A stretch of 64,000 nucleotides of DNA from Cyanobacteriota bacterium (GCA_019752015.1 JAIEMQ010000003.1:17863-81862); one strand, 5' to 3'. Shown: positions 1 through 9,715, counted from the stretch's first letter. Notes: generated by a model from the sequence alone, not told the origin. Numbers and translations are program-made.

Positions 1-165
1 GCGTCCCGCCCGATCATCACCTCGCCGGTGACGCTCAACGTCACGCTCAGCCTGGGCGTATCGTGCAGCAGCCCGTCGAGCAGTGAGGAAACGCTCATTC
101 AGGCGGCGGACCAGGCGTTGTATCGGGCAAAGGCGAACGGCCGTAATCGCGTCGAGGTCGATTAG
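1..165 (+). CDS. Diguanylate cyclase (GGDEF domain), C-terminal end only
   Basis: Frame 1 is open from the window edge to a TAG at 163-165 and gives about 54 residues. It contains the typical end of a GGDEF domain: a TLSLGVS strand, a helix with ADQALYRAK, then NGRNRV. The active-site loop lies outside the window, so activity cannot be judged. The family makes cyclic di-GMP from two GTP. The gene is truncated by the window, not by the genome. It ends 15 bases before the next gene. Confidence 0.85.
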   Translation, partial: ASRPIITSPVTLNVTLSLGVSCSSPSSSEETLIQAADQALYRAKANGRNRVEVD

Positions 166-168
166 GAG

Positions 169-174
169 TAGCCT
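169..174 (+). promoter_or_regulatory. Candidate leaderless -10 hexamer (TAGCCT)
   Basis: TAGCCT fits TANNNT and lies exactly 6 bases before the ATG at 181. It would start transcription at or next to the start codon. An AGGAG at 164-168 is 12 bases from the ATG, rather far for a ribosome site, so the choice between leaderless and led translation is open. Confidence 0.4.
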
Positions 175-180
175 AACGCC

Positions 181-441
181 ATGTTCCCGCCGTGGCTGGT
201 GGCGATTCCGGGACTGTTGCTGATCGTTGCCGGCCACGCGAAGGACCGCTACGGCGTGATGTGCGTCGGCCTGCTGTGGTTCTTCTACGGGATGTACGAG
301 CACAACGTGCAGGCGACCTGCACCGGTGAGTGCAATATCAGGTTCGACCTGGTCTTGATCTATCCTGTTCTCGGCCTCGCGACCCTCGGCTCGATCGTCA
401 GCCTGATGCTCAGCGATAAGTCGAAGAGGCGATCACGATGA
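181..441 (+). CDS. Small membrane protein, unknown function
   Basis: The 86-residue product has three likely membrane segments: residues about 4-18, 25-41 and 57-76. It ends in a basic tail (KSKRRSR), which suggests a cytoplasmic C-terminus. A CTGEC stretch between the second and third segments could hold a disulfide outside the membrane. I do not recognise the family. The stop overlaps the next gene's ATG by four bases, so the two are probably translationally coupled; whether it works with the downstream binding protein is inference. Confidence 0.6.
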   Translation: MFPPWLVAIPGLLLIVAGHAKDRYGVMCVGLLWFFYGMYEHNVQATCTGECNIRFDLVLIYPVLGLATLGSIVSLMLSDKSKRRSR

Positions 442-1199
442 CTTCAAAGATTGCGGGTCTTGCCGGCATCGCGCTGCTCGCTGCAACCACGCAGATCGCT
501 GAAGTGCGCGTCATGTCGAATGGCGCGACCGCACCCGCGTACCTGCAACTCGTGTCGCGATTCGAGTCCGGCAACACCTTCAAGGCGGTGACCCTGGCCA
601 CCAGCACCGGGGTAGGCGCTGCGAACATCCAGACGCGGATCCGCAAGGGCGAGCCGGTGGACGTGGTGTTCATCGCCGCGAACGCGATGGACGATCTCGT
701 GAAGGAAGGACATATCGTCAAATCGAGCCGCGTGGACATCGCCCGCTCCGCGATCGGTGTCGGCGTTCGGGCCGGGCAGCAACGTCCCGACATTCGAACG
801 GTCGACGGGCTGAAGAAGGCGTTCCTCGAGGCGAGGTCGATTGCGATCTCGGCGCAGATCAGCGGTCAGTACCTGACGAACGAGTTGCTGCCTCAACTGG
901 GCATTGCGTCACAGGTGTTGCCGAAAGTGCAGCGCATAGGAAACGAACCGGTCGGCAACGTCGTGGCCCGCGGCGAAGCGGAGCTTGGCGTGCAGCAGAT
1001 TTCCGAACTACGCGCGGTGAAAGGCGTGGACCTTGTCGGGCCGCTGCCGGCTGAAGTCCAGCGCGTCTCGATCTTCTCCGCCGGCATTGCAACGAAAGCG
1101 CCGAATCCGAAAGGCGCCAGGGCGCTCGTCGATCTCGTGCTGTCTCCCGCCGGCGCCGCGGTGATGAAACAGACCGGCCTGGAACCGATCACGCGTTAA
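438..1199 (+). CDS. ModA-like extracellular solute-binding protein
   Basis: The 253-residue product resembles the molybdate/sulfate-type periplasmic binding fold (SBP_bac_11). It opens with a short hydrophobic export signal (about residues 5-17). The mature part follows the usual order: strand RVMSNGAT, TSTGVGAANIQTRI, then GEPVDVVFIA. The middle carries the second-lobe region, and the last third has GVQQISELRAVKGV and an ALVDLVLSPAGAAVMKQTGLEP end, typical of ModA relatives. No permease or ATPase gene is adjacent, so it is an orphan here. Many such orphans in soil bacteria are not proven molybdate binders, so the ligand is unknown. It overlaps the upstream gene by ATGA. Confidence 0.75.
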   Translation: MTSKIAGLAGIALLAATTQIAEVRVMSNGATAPAYLQLVSRFESGNTFKAVTLATSTGVGAANIQTRIRKGEPVDVVFIAANAMDDLVKEGHIVKSSRVDIARSAIGVGVRAGQQRPDIRTVDGLKKAFLEARSIAISAQISGQYLTNELLPQLGIASQVLPKVQRIGNEPVGNVVARGEAELGVQQISELRAVKGVDLVGPLPAEVQRVSIFSAGIATKAPNPKGARALVDLVLSPAGAAVMKQTGLEPITR

Positions 1200-1210
1200 C
1201 AGGAGCGCAG

Positions 1211-1964
1211 ATGGCATTGCCCGGTCACGTTGCGGCGGACACCAGGGAGTTGCTTCGGGAACAGGTCGTCTCGGCTCAGCGACGCAGCCATCAGTTCTAT
1301 GTCGGCCTGACGGTGTTGCTGATGGCCACGGTCGTCACCGGTTTCTGGCCGACCTACTTCGGAACGTTCCTGATCGGCGGCGTGGCCCGGCCGCTCGTCA
1401 TGCACGCGCACGGCGCAATCTTCACCGGCTGGATGCTGCTGCTGTTCCTGCAGGTCGGGCTCGCGGCGAGCGGCAACGTTCGGCTGCATCGGCGGGTCGG
1501 CACGTTCGGCATCTGGTATGGCGCCGCTGTCTGGATCATGGGCGTGATTGCGACGTTCGCCGCGCCCGTGATTCACGTCCAGCGCGGAGAGTGGCCGCTC
1601 GATCAGGCTGCGGGATTCCTGATTCTTCCGATCGGCGACATGATCCTGTTCGGCGGATTCTTTGGCCGGCGCCGTGAAGTACCGGAACAAGCCGGATGTG
1701 CACAAGCGGCTGATTGTCGCCGCGACGGTCTCGCTGGCGTTCGCCGCGGTGGCGCGCATGAATCTCTCGCTGCCGGTTTTTTTCCTGATTTGGATGGCGC
1801 CAATGGCGGCGCTCGCCGCGTTTGACTTCCGTTCGATCGGCAAAGTGCACCGCGTCACCGCGATCGGCATCGCGGTCATGGTGCTCGGCTTCCCGCGCGT
1901 GTTCCTCGAGCAGTCCGAGAGCTGGCGCGCGATTGGCCGCGCCCTGCTCCGTCCGTTTGTGTAA
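1211..1964 (+). pseudogene. Multi-span membrane protein broken by a one-base frameshift
   Basis: An AGGAG five bases before the ATG supports the start. Frame 2 encodes an N-terminal cytoplasmic stretch and four hydrophobic segments up to ILFGGFFG. Coding then continues in frame 3 from about 1662 as AGAVKYRNKPDVHKR, followed by more membrane segments to the stop at 1962-1964. Removing one G from the TTTGGCC run near 1660 joins the halves as FFAGAVKYRNKP, so a single-base insertion explains the break. It may be a true mutation or an assembly error. The full product would be about 250 residues. The family is known to me only as a conserved membrane protein; there is no recognised function. Confidence 0.7.
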
Positions 1965-1985
1965 GCTGCACCACTCGCATCCAAC

Positions 1986-2435
1986 ATGCTGATCGATTTT
2001 CTGCGACGGGTTCGCGCCTCAAAGCTCGTCGCAAGGGATCGAATCCTGGGCTCCGCACTAGACATCGTCTTGTGGTGGGAGGCGCGGAGGCTTCTGTTCA
2101 ACCTTCTCGTCGGCGCCGCCGGCGTGATTACGTGCGTCGGCCTCGTCACGATCGCCGTGATCGGTGGCTACATCTCCGGCGAGCCTGATTTCGGGTTTCC
2201 GGATCCGCCGATCTTCGCGATTCTGGGTGTCATCGCGTTCGGAATCATGGCCAACGTCTGCTATACGGGCGGATGGATTGTTGAACTGATCGTCAGGCGT
2301 GCCTGGCCGCAAGAATCGCAGCAACTGGCGACGCTGTCCTTCACACTCGGAATCATTCTCGCAGTGTTAGTGACACTTCTGCCGATACCGCTGTTTGGCC
2401 TGCTGGTCGTGCTGGCCTTGTTACCTGTCTGGTAA
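1986..2435 (+). CDS. Membrane protein, unknown function
   Basis: The 149-residue product begins with a basic amphipathic stretch (residues 1-35). Four likely membrane segments follow: about 38-63, 74-100, 112-130 and 131-149. The last ends at the C-terminus, so the protein is almost entirely membrane-embedded. No catalytic motif is visible. There is no clear ribosome site and no -10 hexamer at the leaderless distance, so the start is only moderately secure. Read after the frameshifted gene, it might be co-transcribed with it. Confidence 0.5.
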   Translation: MLIDFLRRVRASKLVARDRILGSALDIVLWWEARRLLFNLLVGAAGVITCVGLVTIAVIGGYISGEPDFGFPDPPIFAILGVIAFGIMANVCYTGGWIVELIVRRAWPQESQQLATLSFTLGIILAVLVTLLPIPLFGLLVVLALLPVW

Positions 2436-2528
2436 CCACGCCATTTCTCAATGCCAGCGATGCGACAGGCACCCCGGCTACGTCGCTGGAAAGCCGGGAG
2501 CGCGGCGGACACGCTCGGCTTGCAGTAG

Positions 2529-3218
2529 ATGGCGCTGTTCATGTTTCGAGAGAATCTCGAGCCCGGTTCCCACCGTGAATCGAATCACCGGCACGAACGG
2601 ATTCCTGAACCGAACTCGATTCACGTCGCAGTGCTGCGCGAGCTGAACGAGATCGCGCGTGCTCCGGTTGCTCGGGCCACCGAGCGGTTCCGCGACGTCA
2701 ACGTCGCATTAGCTGAGGGCTACATCCGCGATCCATTCGACCTGTGTGACACCGCGGAGATGATGGGCCGGCCCGCCAACCTTGGCGCAATGGGCGTGTA
2801 CTACTTCAAGCCGGACGTGCTGGGCATTACCGGACCGCCGAATCCGAAAGTGAGCGGAACCGGCATCCACACCGACTTCCTGAAGCCATCGATCCTGATC
2901 TACGAACCGCAGGCGAACGGCTCGCTCGAATTGGTGGCGGTGGACAATCTGGCTTTCGAAGCAGCGTGGAAGGCAGCAGGAAATTCCAAGCCGCCGTCAT
3001 TTCACGGCGTGGCTTACAACTACATGGCCGATGATCCGGCGACCGCCGCGGACGATGCGCACCCGTTCGCGCCGCATTACGATCGTCACGTGTGGATCTA
3101 TCGCGAGAATCCGAACGGCGTGTTCGCGCCGTTCAACCCGAAGGTGAGCTGCGCTCATCACAAAGGTGCGACGATGAAGATGCCCGGAATGAAACACAGG
3201 CGGGACAGGCGGGACTAA
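2529..3218 (+). CDS. Conserved protein with DRHVWIYRENPNGVF signature, likely secreted family
   Basis: Residues about 55-220 match a family I know only as conserved hypothetical. Its marks are a helix ATERFRDVNVALAEGYIRD, a MGVYYFKPDVLG strand, ILIYEPQANGSLEL and a closing DRHVWIYRENPNGVFAPFNP with a nearby Cys. Relatives usually carry a signal peptide. Here the N-terminal 50 residues are His/Arg-rich and have none, so either the start is misplaced or the signal region has been rearranged. The His residues of the C-terminal half could bind metal (inference). The stop codon lies inside a perfect palindrome shared with the convergent regulator gene. Confidence 0.55.
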   Translation: MALFMFRENLEPGSHRESNHRHERIPEPNSIHVAVLRELNEIARAPVARATERFRDVNVALAEGYIRDPFDLCDTAEMMGRPANLGAMGVYYFKPDVLGITGPPNPKVSGTGIHTDFLKPSILIYEPQANGSLELVAVDNLAFEAAWKAAGNSKPPSFHGVAYNYMADDPATAADDAHPFAPHYDRHVWIYRENPNGVFAPFNPKVSCAHHKGATMKMPGMKHRRDRRD

Positions 3219-3228
3219 AGTCCCGCCT
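3207..3228. repeat. Palindromic hairpin element between convergent genes
   Basis: AGGCGGGACT and AGTCCCGCCT form a perfect 10-bp stem around a 2-base loop, preceded by an extra direct half-copy at 3198-3206. It sits across the stop of the 2529 gene, just before the stop of the convergent regulator at 3243. It could act as a two-way terminator. The same element, one base different, occurs at 14961-14982. Confidence 0.8.
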
Positions 3229-3242
3229 CTACGAAGTGGCGG

Positions 3243-4715
3243 CTATTCGACTTCGACGGGCTCCAACTCGTCGCCGTTCTCCGTGCTGCCGCCGTTATCA
3301 GGCTCCTGCGTACCAGCCGATGCCTTCTTCCGGCGCGGGCGAATGTCGTAGCGCTTGATCATTTCGTTCAGCGTCGTCGGCTTGATGCGAAGCAGTTCGG
3401 CAGCGCGCTTTTGGACGCCCCCGGCCGCTTCGAGCGCCGATTCGATCCACTGCCGCTCGTACGCCACCGTCACGTCCTTCAGCGAAATGCCGTCGGCCGG
3501 CATCACCACGTGCGGGATCTGGAAAGCCGGATTCTTCCGCACGTGCTCTGGAATCAGCTCGATGCCGATCCGCGACCCGGTGCAAAGCACCACGGCACGC
3601 TCGATCACGTTCTCGAGCTCGCGCACGTTGCCCGGCCAGTCGTATTCCATCATCAGGTCGAGCGCCTCGGGCGCGATCTCGATGTGCTTGCGATCGTTTT
3701 CCTCGCCGTACTTCTCGAGGAAGTGCTGGACCAGCAGCGGAATGTCGTCGCGGCGCTCGCGCAGCGCCGGCAGGTGAATGCTGATGACGTGGAGGCGATA
3801 GAACAGATCCTCGCGGAACCGGCCCTCCTCCATCTCGTGCTTCAGATCGACGTTGGTCGCGGCAATGATGCGGACGTCGACCTTGATCGTCTCCATGCCG
3901 CCGAGGCGCATGAACTCGCGCTCCTGCATCACGCGCAGCAGCTTGGCCTGCGTCTCGATCGGGATGTTGCCGATCTCGTCGAAGAAAATGCTGCCCTTGT
4001 CGGCAAGATCGAACATGCCTTTCTTCGGATACACGGCGCCGGTGAAGGCGCCCTTGACGTGGCCGAAGAGCGTTGATTCGAGCAGATCCGGCGGCAGGTT
4101 GCCGGAATTGACGGCGACGAACGACTTCTCGCTGCGCGCCGAGTTGCTGTGGATCGCGCGCGCGACCAGCTCCTTACCAGTGCCGCTCTCGCCGGTAATG
4201 AGTATGGTGCTGCGGCTCGGCGCGGCCTGGATGATCAGGTCGAACACCTGCTTCATCCGGCTGCTCTTGCCGATGATGCCGGAGAACTTGTGATACCGCG
4301 CCTGGAGATTCTGGCGCAGCGACACGTTCTCGGCAACGAGCTGGCGGCGCTCGATCGCGTTCTGCAGGACGACGAGCACTTCGTCGTTCTTGAACGGCTT
4401 GGTGATGTAATCGAACGCGCCCTTCTTCATGGCCGCGATGGCGCTTTCCATCGAGGCGTAGGCGGTGATCATCAGCACCGGCAGGTCATCGTCGTGCTTC
4501 TTCAGCTCGTCGAGGACCTGCAAACCGTCGAGGCCGGGCATCATCACGTCGACGATCACGGCGTCGAACGGCAGCGATCGCGCGAGGTCGAGGCCCTCCT
4601 GGCCCGACGCGGCCAGGCGCACGCTATACCCTTCGCGCTCCAGCAACGTGCCCAGAATGTCCCGCATCACTTCTTCGTCGTCGATGACGAGTACTGCTGC
4701 GTTGTGTTTTCTCAT
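3243..4715 (-). CDS. Sigma-54-dependent response regulator (NtrC family)
   Basis: The 490-residue product has three domains. Residues 6-120 are a receiver with phospho-acceptor Asp56 ([10 protein letters not shown]). Residues about 145-385 are an AAA+ sigma-54 activator with Walker A GESGTGKE, the sigma-54 contact loop GAFTGA, and Walker B FFDEI. Residues about 430-470 are a Fis-type HTH ([19 protein letters not shown]). All key residues are present, so it should activate sigma-54 promoters when phosphorylated. I chose the ATG at 4715 over a longer reading to 4817, because it lies one base after the stop of the kinase gene and starts directly at the receiver. The partner is the upstream kinase; the target genes are unknown. 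Confidence 0.95.
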   Translation of the reverse strand: MRKHNAAVLVIDDEEVMRDILGTLLEREGYSVRLAASGQEGLDLARSLPFDAVIVDVMMPGLDGLQVLDELKKHDDDLPVLMITAYASMESAIAAMKKGAFDYITKPFKNDEVLVVLQNAIERRQLVAENVSLRQNLQARYHKFSGIIGKSSRMKQVFDLIIQAAPSRSTILITGESGTGKELVARAIHSNSARSEKSFVAVNSGNLPPDLLESTLFGHVKGAFTGAVYPKKGMFDLADKGSIFFDEIGNIPIETQAKLLRVMQEREFMRLGGMETIKVDVRIIAATNVDLKHEMEEGRFREDLFYRLHVISIHLPALRERRDDIPLLVQHFLEKYGEENDRKHIEIAPEALDLMMEYDWPGNVRELENVIERAVVLCTGSRIGIELIPEHVRKNPAFQIPHVVMPADGISLKDVTVAYERQWIESALEAAGGVQKRAAELLRIKPTTLNEMIKRYDIRPRRKKASAGTQEPDNGGSTENGDELEPVEVE

Positions 4716-4716
4716 G

Positions 4717-7620
4717 CTACACACCTGCGCTCTGTCGCTGTGGGGAGGCGGCAGACGAATCCGGCGCGGCCATGAATCGGAGTTCAAATCGCGTGCCCTT
4801 GCCGGGCGCGCTGTCACATTGAATGGTGGCCTCGTGCTCGCGCACGATGCCGTAGGTAATCGACAGGCCGAGGCCGGTGCCCTGGCCCATCGGTTTGGTC
4901 GTGAAGAACGGATCGTAGATACGTGCGAGGTGCTCAGCCGGAATGCCGTTGCCGGTGTCGGCCACTTCCGCTATCGCCTCACCGCCCTCGATCCGCGTTG
5001 AAATGGTCAGCCAGCCGCCGCTCGTCATGGCATCGCGCGCGTTGAGGAACAGGTTGAGGAACACCTGCTGCAGCTTGAATTCATAGCCGACAATGTTCAC
5101 CGGCGCCGGGTGGAAATCCCGCCTGACCTTGACGCTGCCTTTCGCGAATTGATGTTCGAGCAATGACAACACGTCGCCGATCACTTCATTCAAGTCGACG
5201 ACGGTGCGCTCGGATTGTTCCGCGGCGTTCGGCCGCGACAGGTTGAGCAGGCCGTTGACAATGCGGGCGGCGCGGAACGTTTGCTTTTCGATCTTCTCGA
5301 GCAGCGGCGTGCGCGGATCCGCGGGATCGGCGTTCTCGAGCAGCATCTGCGTGTAGCTGGAGATACCGGTGAGCGGCGTGTTGACTTCGTGCGCCACGCC
5401 GGCGGCGAGCAGACCAAGCGAGGCCATCTTCTCCGAGATGCGCAGCTGCTCTTCCATCTGCGTGCGCTCGGTGATGTCCTCGAGGATCACGATCGTTCCG
5501 GCCGTCGGTCCGCCGGCGATGCTCTGCAGCGGCACCGTCGTCAGGTTGACGAGCAGCGTCTGCCCTTCCTTCGTACCGCGTGCGTTCACGGGCACGCGGA
5601 ACGCGGTGTGTCCGTCGGGGTAATGCTTTCGGATCGACGAGAGCAAGCCGAGCACATGCGCGTCGAACAGGCGATCGACCGTCTTGCCAAGCACGGCAGT
5701 CCGGGGCACGCCGTAGAGACGCTCGAGCGACGCGTTCCAGCGAATCACCTGATCGCCCGGCCCAATCACGAGCAGGCCGTCGTCCAGCGATTCAAGAATG
5801 TTTTCGTTGAAGGCGTGGAGACGATCGAGCTCCGACGCCTTGAGATGCAGCTGACGATAGAGTCGCCCGTTCTCGATCGCGGTGGCGGCCTGTGCGGCGA
5901 CCGCGGTCACGAGCGCGGTGTCTTCAGTGCTGAGCGGCTCGCCGCTGGCGCGGCGGCCAAGCGCCAGCACCGCGATCGCGGCGTCCTTGGCGATGCAGGG
6001 AACGAAGTAGTAGATGCCGTGGTCGCGCCAGTATTCGATCTCTTCAGCGGTGAAGCGGGTCGCCGCGAGCGGATCGTCCAGGCGAACGGTGTGCGCGCTA
6101 TGCAGACGCGAGCCGATGCCCGACGCGCCGTTCAACTTCGGCGGATTGCTTTCGAATCCCTCGGCGCTAATCGACTCGAAGTCGCCGCTATCCGCCGCCA
6201 GCAGGAACGCGAGGCGATCGAGCTCAATCGTCTCGCGCACGCGCGTGGTCAGGCGATCGGCGAGGCGCGTCAAATCGAGGTCGCTGTTCAGCTCGCGCGC
6301 GAAGCTGACGAGCGCGCGGCGGTAATCGTAACGATCGCGGTAGAACGCGCGATCGATCGCTTTCTGCAGGCCATCCTTGACGGGCTTGGCGAGCAGCACG
6401 ACGACGACGGTGGCGAGAAACGCGATGATCCATCGCTGATCGGTCTCGCTGCCGCCGATGTTGCCGCCCGACGCGCGCAGGATCAGCACGTAGATCGCGA
6501 CGATCGCCGAGACCGCCGCCGTGTAGATCAGCAGGCGCTTGAGGATGATCTCGACGTCCATCAGGCGATAGCGAATGATCGCCGACGCGAACGCGAGCGG
6601 GATGAAGCCCAGCGGAATCGCCGACAGTCCCATCGGGATCGACGGATCGACACCGAGCGCAAACGGGATGGCGTAGCCGAGGGCGAACGGCAGCGCGCCG
6701 AGCGCCGTGCCCCACACGATCCAGCGCAGCTGGCGCTTCACCGTCACCGATCGCGCGCGCGACAACGCGCGCAGCAGGATCGCGAGGCCGGCGGCGAAGA
6801 ACGACGCGAGGTAGACGTACTCGAGGCGATCGAGCAGCGCGATCACGCGCACGAAATACTCGGGGTCGATCCCCGACCGCAGCACCGCAAGCGCGCGCGT
6901 CGATCCGACCACCGCGCCCGGCAGATAGACCGCCGGCAGCCACCGCGCAAGCATTGCGGAGTAGCCGGGAATATGCGGGCGCTCAGGGAACACCAGCGCG
7001 AAGTGCAGGAACAGCGGCGGCAGCACCATCACCGCGATCGCATCGCCCCAGTAGAAGACCCAGTCCACGCGATCAAGACGCCCGCTGAACGAGAACGTGA
7101 AGAGGCCGAAGAACGCGACCGACAGCCAGAAGAAATGCAGCGTCGCCTGATCGGTCGGCCGCCGCGCGCGCACCGCCGCGCCGACGAGCAGCGTGAAGAT
7201 GCCGACCGCGGCAAGCACGTAATAGAACAGGCCCGCGCCGCTCGGCATCGGCGCCAGCGACACGTTCGCCATCTCGCGCGAGCCGAGCCGCAGCAACGTG
7301 TAGGTGTGACGATCGCCCGGCCGCGAGGCGTGCTGCATCGCGAGCACATCGGCGCGGCCTTCGATTGGCCGCTGATCGATCGCGATCAACACATCGCCGG
7401 GTCGCACGTCAGCGCGGCTTCCCGCCGACGGCTTGGCGACTTCGGCGGCGACGACGCCAACTTCGCGCTCGACCCAGAGGACGCCGTCTTCAACTTCCGC
7501 GGACGTCGCGCGCGACACGACATTGGCGAGGCCAAGCGCCAGCAACCCAAGCGTCACCGCAACGGGCAACGCAGTCCGCCTCCACTCTTTCCACCACGAG
7601 TCCCGGTCGTAAACGGACAT
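4717..7620 (-). CDS. Membrane sensor histidine kinase with PDZ, GAF and PAS domains
   Basis: The 967-residue product is ordered as follows: one N-terminal membrane helix; a PDZ-like domain outside the membrane (about 60-120, with VRPGDVLIAIDQ); about seven further helices (123-360); GAF (440-585); PAS (597-713); HisKA (about 727-793) with GVAHEVNTPL holding the phospho-His near residue 740; and a HATPase (820-953) with NARDA, DTGNGIP and GTGLGLS boxes. All catalytic boxes look intact. It should phosphorylate the regulator encoded one base downstream. ATG 7620 is preferred; an in-frame TTG at 7680 would add 20 residues. A PDZ domain as the external sensor is unusual and suggests that it reads a protein C-terminus or envelope stress. 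Confidence 0.93.
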   Translation of the reverse strand: MSVYDRDSWWKEWRRTALPVAVTLGLLALGLANVVSRATSAEVEDGVLWVEREVGVVAAEVAKPSAGSRADVRPGDVLIAIDQRPIEGRADVLAMQHASRPGDRHTYTLLRLGSREMANVSLAPMPSGAGLFYYVLAAVGIFTLLVGAAVRARRPTDQATLHFFWLSVAFFGLFTFSFSGRLDRVDWVFYWGDAIAVMVLPPLFLHFALVFPERPHIPGYSAMLARWLPAVYLPGAVVGSTRALAVLRSGIDPEYFVRVIALLDRLEYVYLASFFAAGLAILLRALSRARSVTVKRQLRWIVWGTALGALPFALGYAIPFALGVDPSIPMGLSAIPLGFIPLAFASAIIRYRLMDVEIILKRLLIYTAAVSAIVAIYVLILRASGGNIGGSETDQRWIIAFLATVVVVLLAKPVKDGLQKAIDRAFYRDRYDYRRALVSFARELNSDLDLTRLADRLTTRVRETIELDRLAFLLAADSGDFESISAEGFESNPPKLNGASGIGSRLHSAHTVRLDDPLAATRFTAEEIEYWRDHGIYYFVPCIAKDAAIAVLALGRRASGEPLSTEDTALVTAVAAQAATAIENGRLYRQLHLKASELDRLHAFNENILESLDDGLLVIGPGDQVIRWNASLERLYGVPRTAVLGKTVDRLFDAHVLGLLSSIRKHYPDGHTAFRVPVNARGTKEGQTLLVNLTTVPLQSIAGGPTAGTIVILEDITERTQMEEQLRISEKMASLGLLAAGVAHEVNTPLTGISSYTQMLLENADPADPRTPLLEKIEKQTFRAARIVNGLLNLSRPNAAEQSERTVVDLNEVIGDVLSLLEHQFAKGSVKVRRDFHPAPVNIVGYEFKLQQVFLNLFLNARDAMTSGGWLTISTRIEGGEAIAEVADTGNGIPAEHLARIYDPFFTTKPMGQGTGLGLSITYGIVREHEATIQCDSAPGKGTRFELRFMAAPDSSAASPQRQSAGV

Positions 7621-7731
7621 CGCCTTCGGTTGTTCCAAATCGCCTGACAAGACAGATCGATCCGCGTAAAACAGGAGCAAACGCTATACCGTTAGCACGG
7701 CCGCAGCACTCGACCTAAATGCCTTAAAAAT

Positions 7732-7760
7732 CAGATATTTGCGTCTTAACGGTCGGTCAA
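7732..7760 (-). promoter_or_regulatory. Candidate sigma-70 promoter for the kinase-regulator pair
   Basis: On the minus strand, TTGACC (7755-7760) is followed by 17 bases and TATCTG (7732-7737). This would give a leader of about 110 bases before the ATG at 7620. The -10 differs from consensus at two positions. Confidence 0.35.
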
Positions 7761-7822
7761 AAACCAAGCCCGATCCAAAACATCGACCGGCCGATCCAAT
7801 TATTAGTATGACAGCTTTCTGA

Positions 7823-9715
7823 TCAGAATTTGACGGTGAGGCCGCCGACAAGACGCTTCGGCGGACGAACGACGAGGATCTCGTCGTAGGCGGAGGTGTT
7901 GGCGAGCGATTCGTGGAACAGGTTGCGGACGCCGACGAGCATTTCCCACTGCGAGGCGCGGAAGTTCATGAACGGCAGCGCCTGGTTCACTTGCAGATCG
8001 AACCGCGCGCCGAACGCCGGCGCGATCGCGTTGCGATCCGGCGCCGCGAATGCGGTGTTCAACTTGTAGAGCACGACGACGCGCGTGGCGGAGTACGGAA
8101 TCTCCGTTTCGAGCGACGTGGTCACGTCGTGGATGCGCTCGGTTGCCGGACGCACCGCCGACGGAATGAAGCGCGCCAGCACCGCGAACTCGAGCGGCTC
8201 CGCGCGATCGGTCCAGTTCGCCGTGGCCACCGAGTAATCGACCGAGCCGCGGATGTTGTCAGCAAGCGCATGCGTGAAGGTGACGCCGGCGCCGCGCACG
8301 CTGGCGTCGCCGGCGGCGCCGACATAGTAATGACCGAGCGACGCGGCGTCGTTGCGGCGCAGGCCGAACACCGTCACCGTCTGATCGTCGATGCGCTGCT
8401 CGAAGCCGCGCACCGCGATGGTGGCGCCGTTCATCACGCGCTCGATCGCGAACTCGTAGTTCTGCAGCGTCTGCGGACGCATCCCCGTCTTCGAGATCGG
8501 CGAGAACGTGCGCTGCGGCGGCAGGTATGCGGCGCTCGACGGCGGAATGAACTCTTCGGCGCCCGGCGCGCTGACATGCCGCGACGCCGACGCGCGCATG
8601 CGCCATGATTTCGCCGGCGAGAACGTCGCGCTGACGCTCGGGCTGAAGTTCGCGTTGCGGTCCATGTAGTCGTAGCGCGCGTAGCTGCCGCCGTAGCTCA
8701 CCGCAATGTAGCGCGAGATTTGCCACTCGTCGTACGCGAACACCGACCCGACGTTGCGCGCCGTGTCGGAGAGCGCGCCGAGCGCGACGGTGTTGCCGCC
8801 TTCGTACCGCTGCAGGCTGTAGGACATCCCGAATCGATAACGATGCGGCACCTGCGCCTTGACGACGTAGCTGCCGGCGAGCATCCACGAGCTGAGATCG
8901 CTCTGGTTCATCGCGGCGCGGACGTTCCAGTCGCCGTGCGATCCCACCGGGGCGCCGACCGAGAAGAACGCGACGCTGCTGGTGCGATCGAGCTGCAGGA
9001 GCTGCAGCGGATTGTCGAACGCGCCGGTCGTCAGCAGGTTGACCTGGCCGCCGAGCGACATGTCGCTGAAGAGCGACTTCGTGGCACGCATCGAGGTGCC
9101 GACCGCGCGGCCCAGGAACTCGAAGGAGTCGGTGATGAACCAATCATCATCGTCCGGGATCCGCGCAAGGGTTTGCGCATCGCGCAGCACGCCGCGCTTC
9201 ACGTGGCGAAGACGCCAGCCGAGCTCGCTCTCATCACGATCGCCCATCTTCGACGCCGGCGTGGCGGGCGCGGCGCCGATCGTGGCGACGCCTGCTTCGG
9301 CAATACGCGGCGCGATGGCCGCACCTTCCCGCCGCAGCGTGAACGAAGAAGCGCTCTTCGTGGACGGCCGCACGTTCACCATCGAGCTGCGAGCGGCCAG
9401 GAATCCGGTGAGGTGCACGCGGACCAGGTACGGGCCCGGCGGCAGCTGCCTCAGCGTGTACGAACCGGTCCTGTCGGACACGGCGAAGGCGGTGGTTCCA
9501 CCGAGCGCGGAGATGACGGCGCCGTCGAGCGGCAGGCCACCCTCGTCAGTGACTTTGCCCTCGATGAATCCGGTATCGGCCGCGGCGATGATGGTGACGG
9601 GCTTGAACGTTCCGACTGAGGGCGGACGCTTCACGGTCTGGGCGGCGGCATACGTCGAGTGCAATGCCGCGAGGCATAGCACGATCGGTCCGATCAGGCG
9701 ACTGGGGGTCCGCAT
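7823..9715 (-). CDS. TonB-receptor-like outer-membrane barrel with carboxypeptidase-regulatory domain
   Basis: The 630-residue product starts with a signal peptide ending AAAQ (about residue 26). A carboxypeptidase-regulatory-like beta sandwich follows (about 50-125; IEGKVTDEGGLPLDGAVISAL, YTLRQLPPGPYLVRV). From about residue 190 to the end, alternating aromatic strands match a TonB-dependent receptor barrel, and the last residue is Phe, the usual barrel sorting signal. I see no clear TonB box or full plug domain, so it may be a shortened relative rather than a working transporter. The cargo is unknown. Large families of such barrels are typical of Acidobacteriota and Bacteroidota. Confidence 0.85.
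   Translation of the reverse strand: MRTPSRLIGPIVLCLAALHSTYAAAQTVKRPPSVGTFKPVTIIAAADTGFIEGKVTDEGGLPLDGAVISALGGTTAFAVSDRTGSYTLRQLPPGPYLVRVHLTGFLAARSSMVNVRPSTKSASSFTLRREGAAIAPRIAEAGVATIGAAPATPASKMGDRDESELGWRLRHVKRGVLRDAQTLARIPDDDDWFITDSFEFLGRAVGTSMRATKSLFSDMSLGGQVNLLTTGAFDNPLQLLQLDRTSSVAFFSVGAPVGSHGDWNVRAAMNQSDLSSWMLAGSYVVKAQVPHRYRFGMSYSLQRYEGGNTVALGALSDTARNVGSVFAYDEWQISRYIAVSYGGSYARYDYMDRNANFSPSVSATFSPAKSWRMRASASRHVSAPGAEEFIPPSSAAYLPPQRTFSPISKTGMRPQTLQNYEFAIERVMNGATIAVRGFEQRIDDQTVTVFGLRRNDAASLGHYYVGAAGDASVRGAGVTFTHALADNIRGSVDYSVATANWTDRAEPLEFAVLARFIPSAVRPATERIHDVTTSLETEIPYSATRVVVLYKLNTAFAAPDRNAIAPAFGARFDLQVNQALPFMNFRASQWEMLVGVRNLFHESLANTSAYDEILVVRPPKRLVGGLTVKF

Noticed and set aside
5215..7647. 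Open frame of 810 codons on the plus strand across the kinase gene
   Set aside because: It is the antisense shadow of the histidine kinase: Arg/His/Asp-rich, no domain, no start signal. The minus strand holds all kinase motifs.
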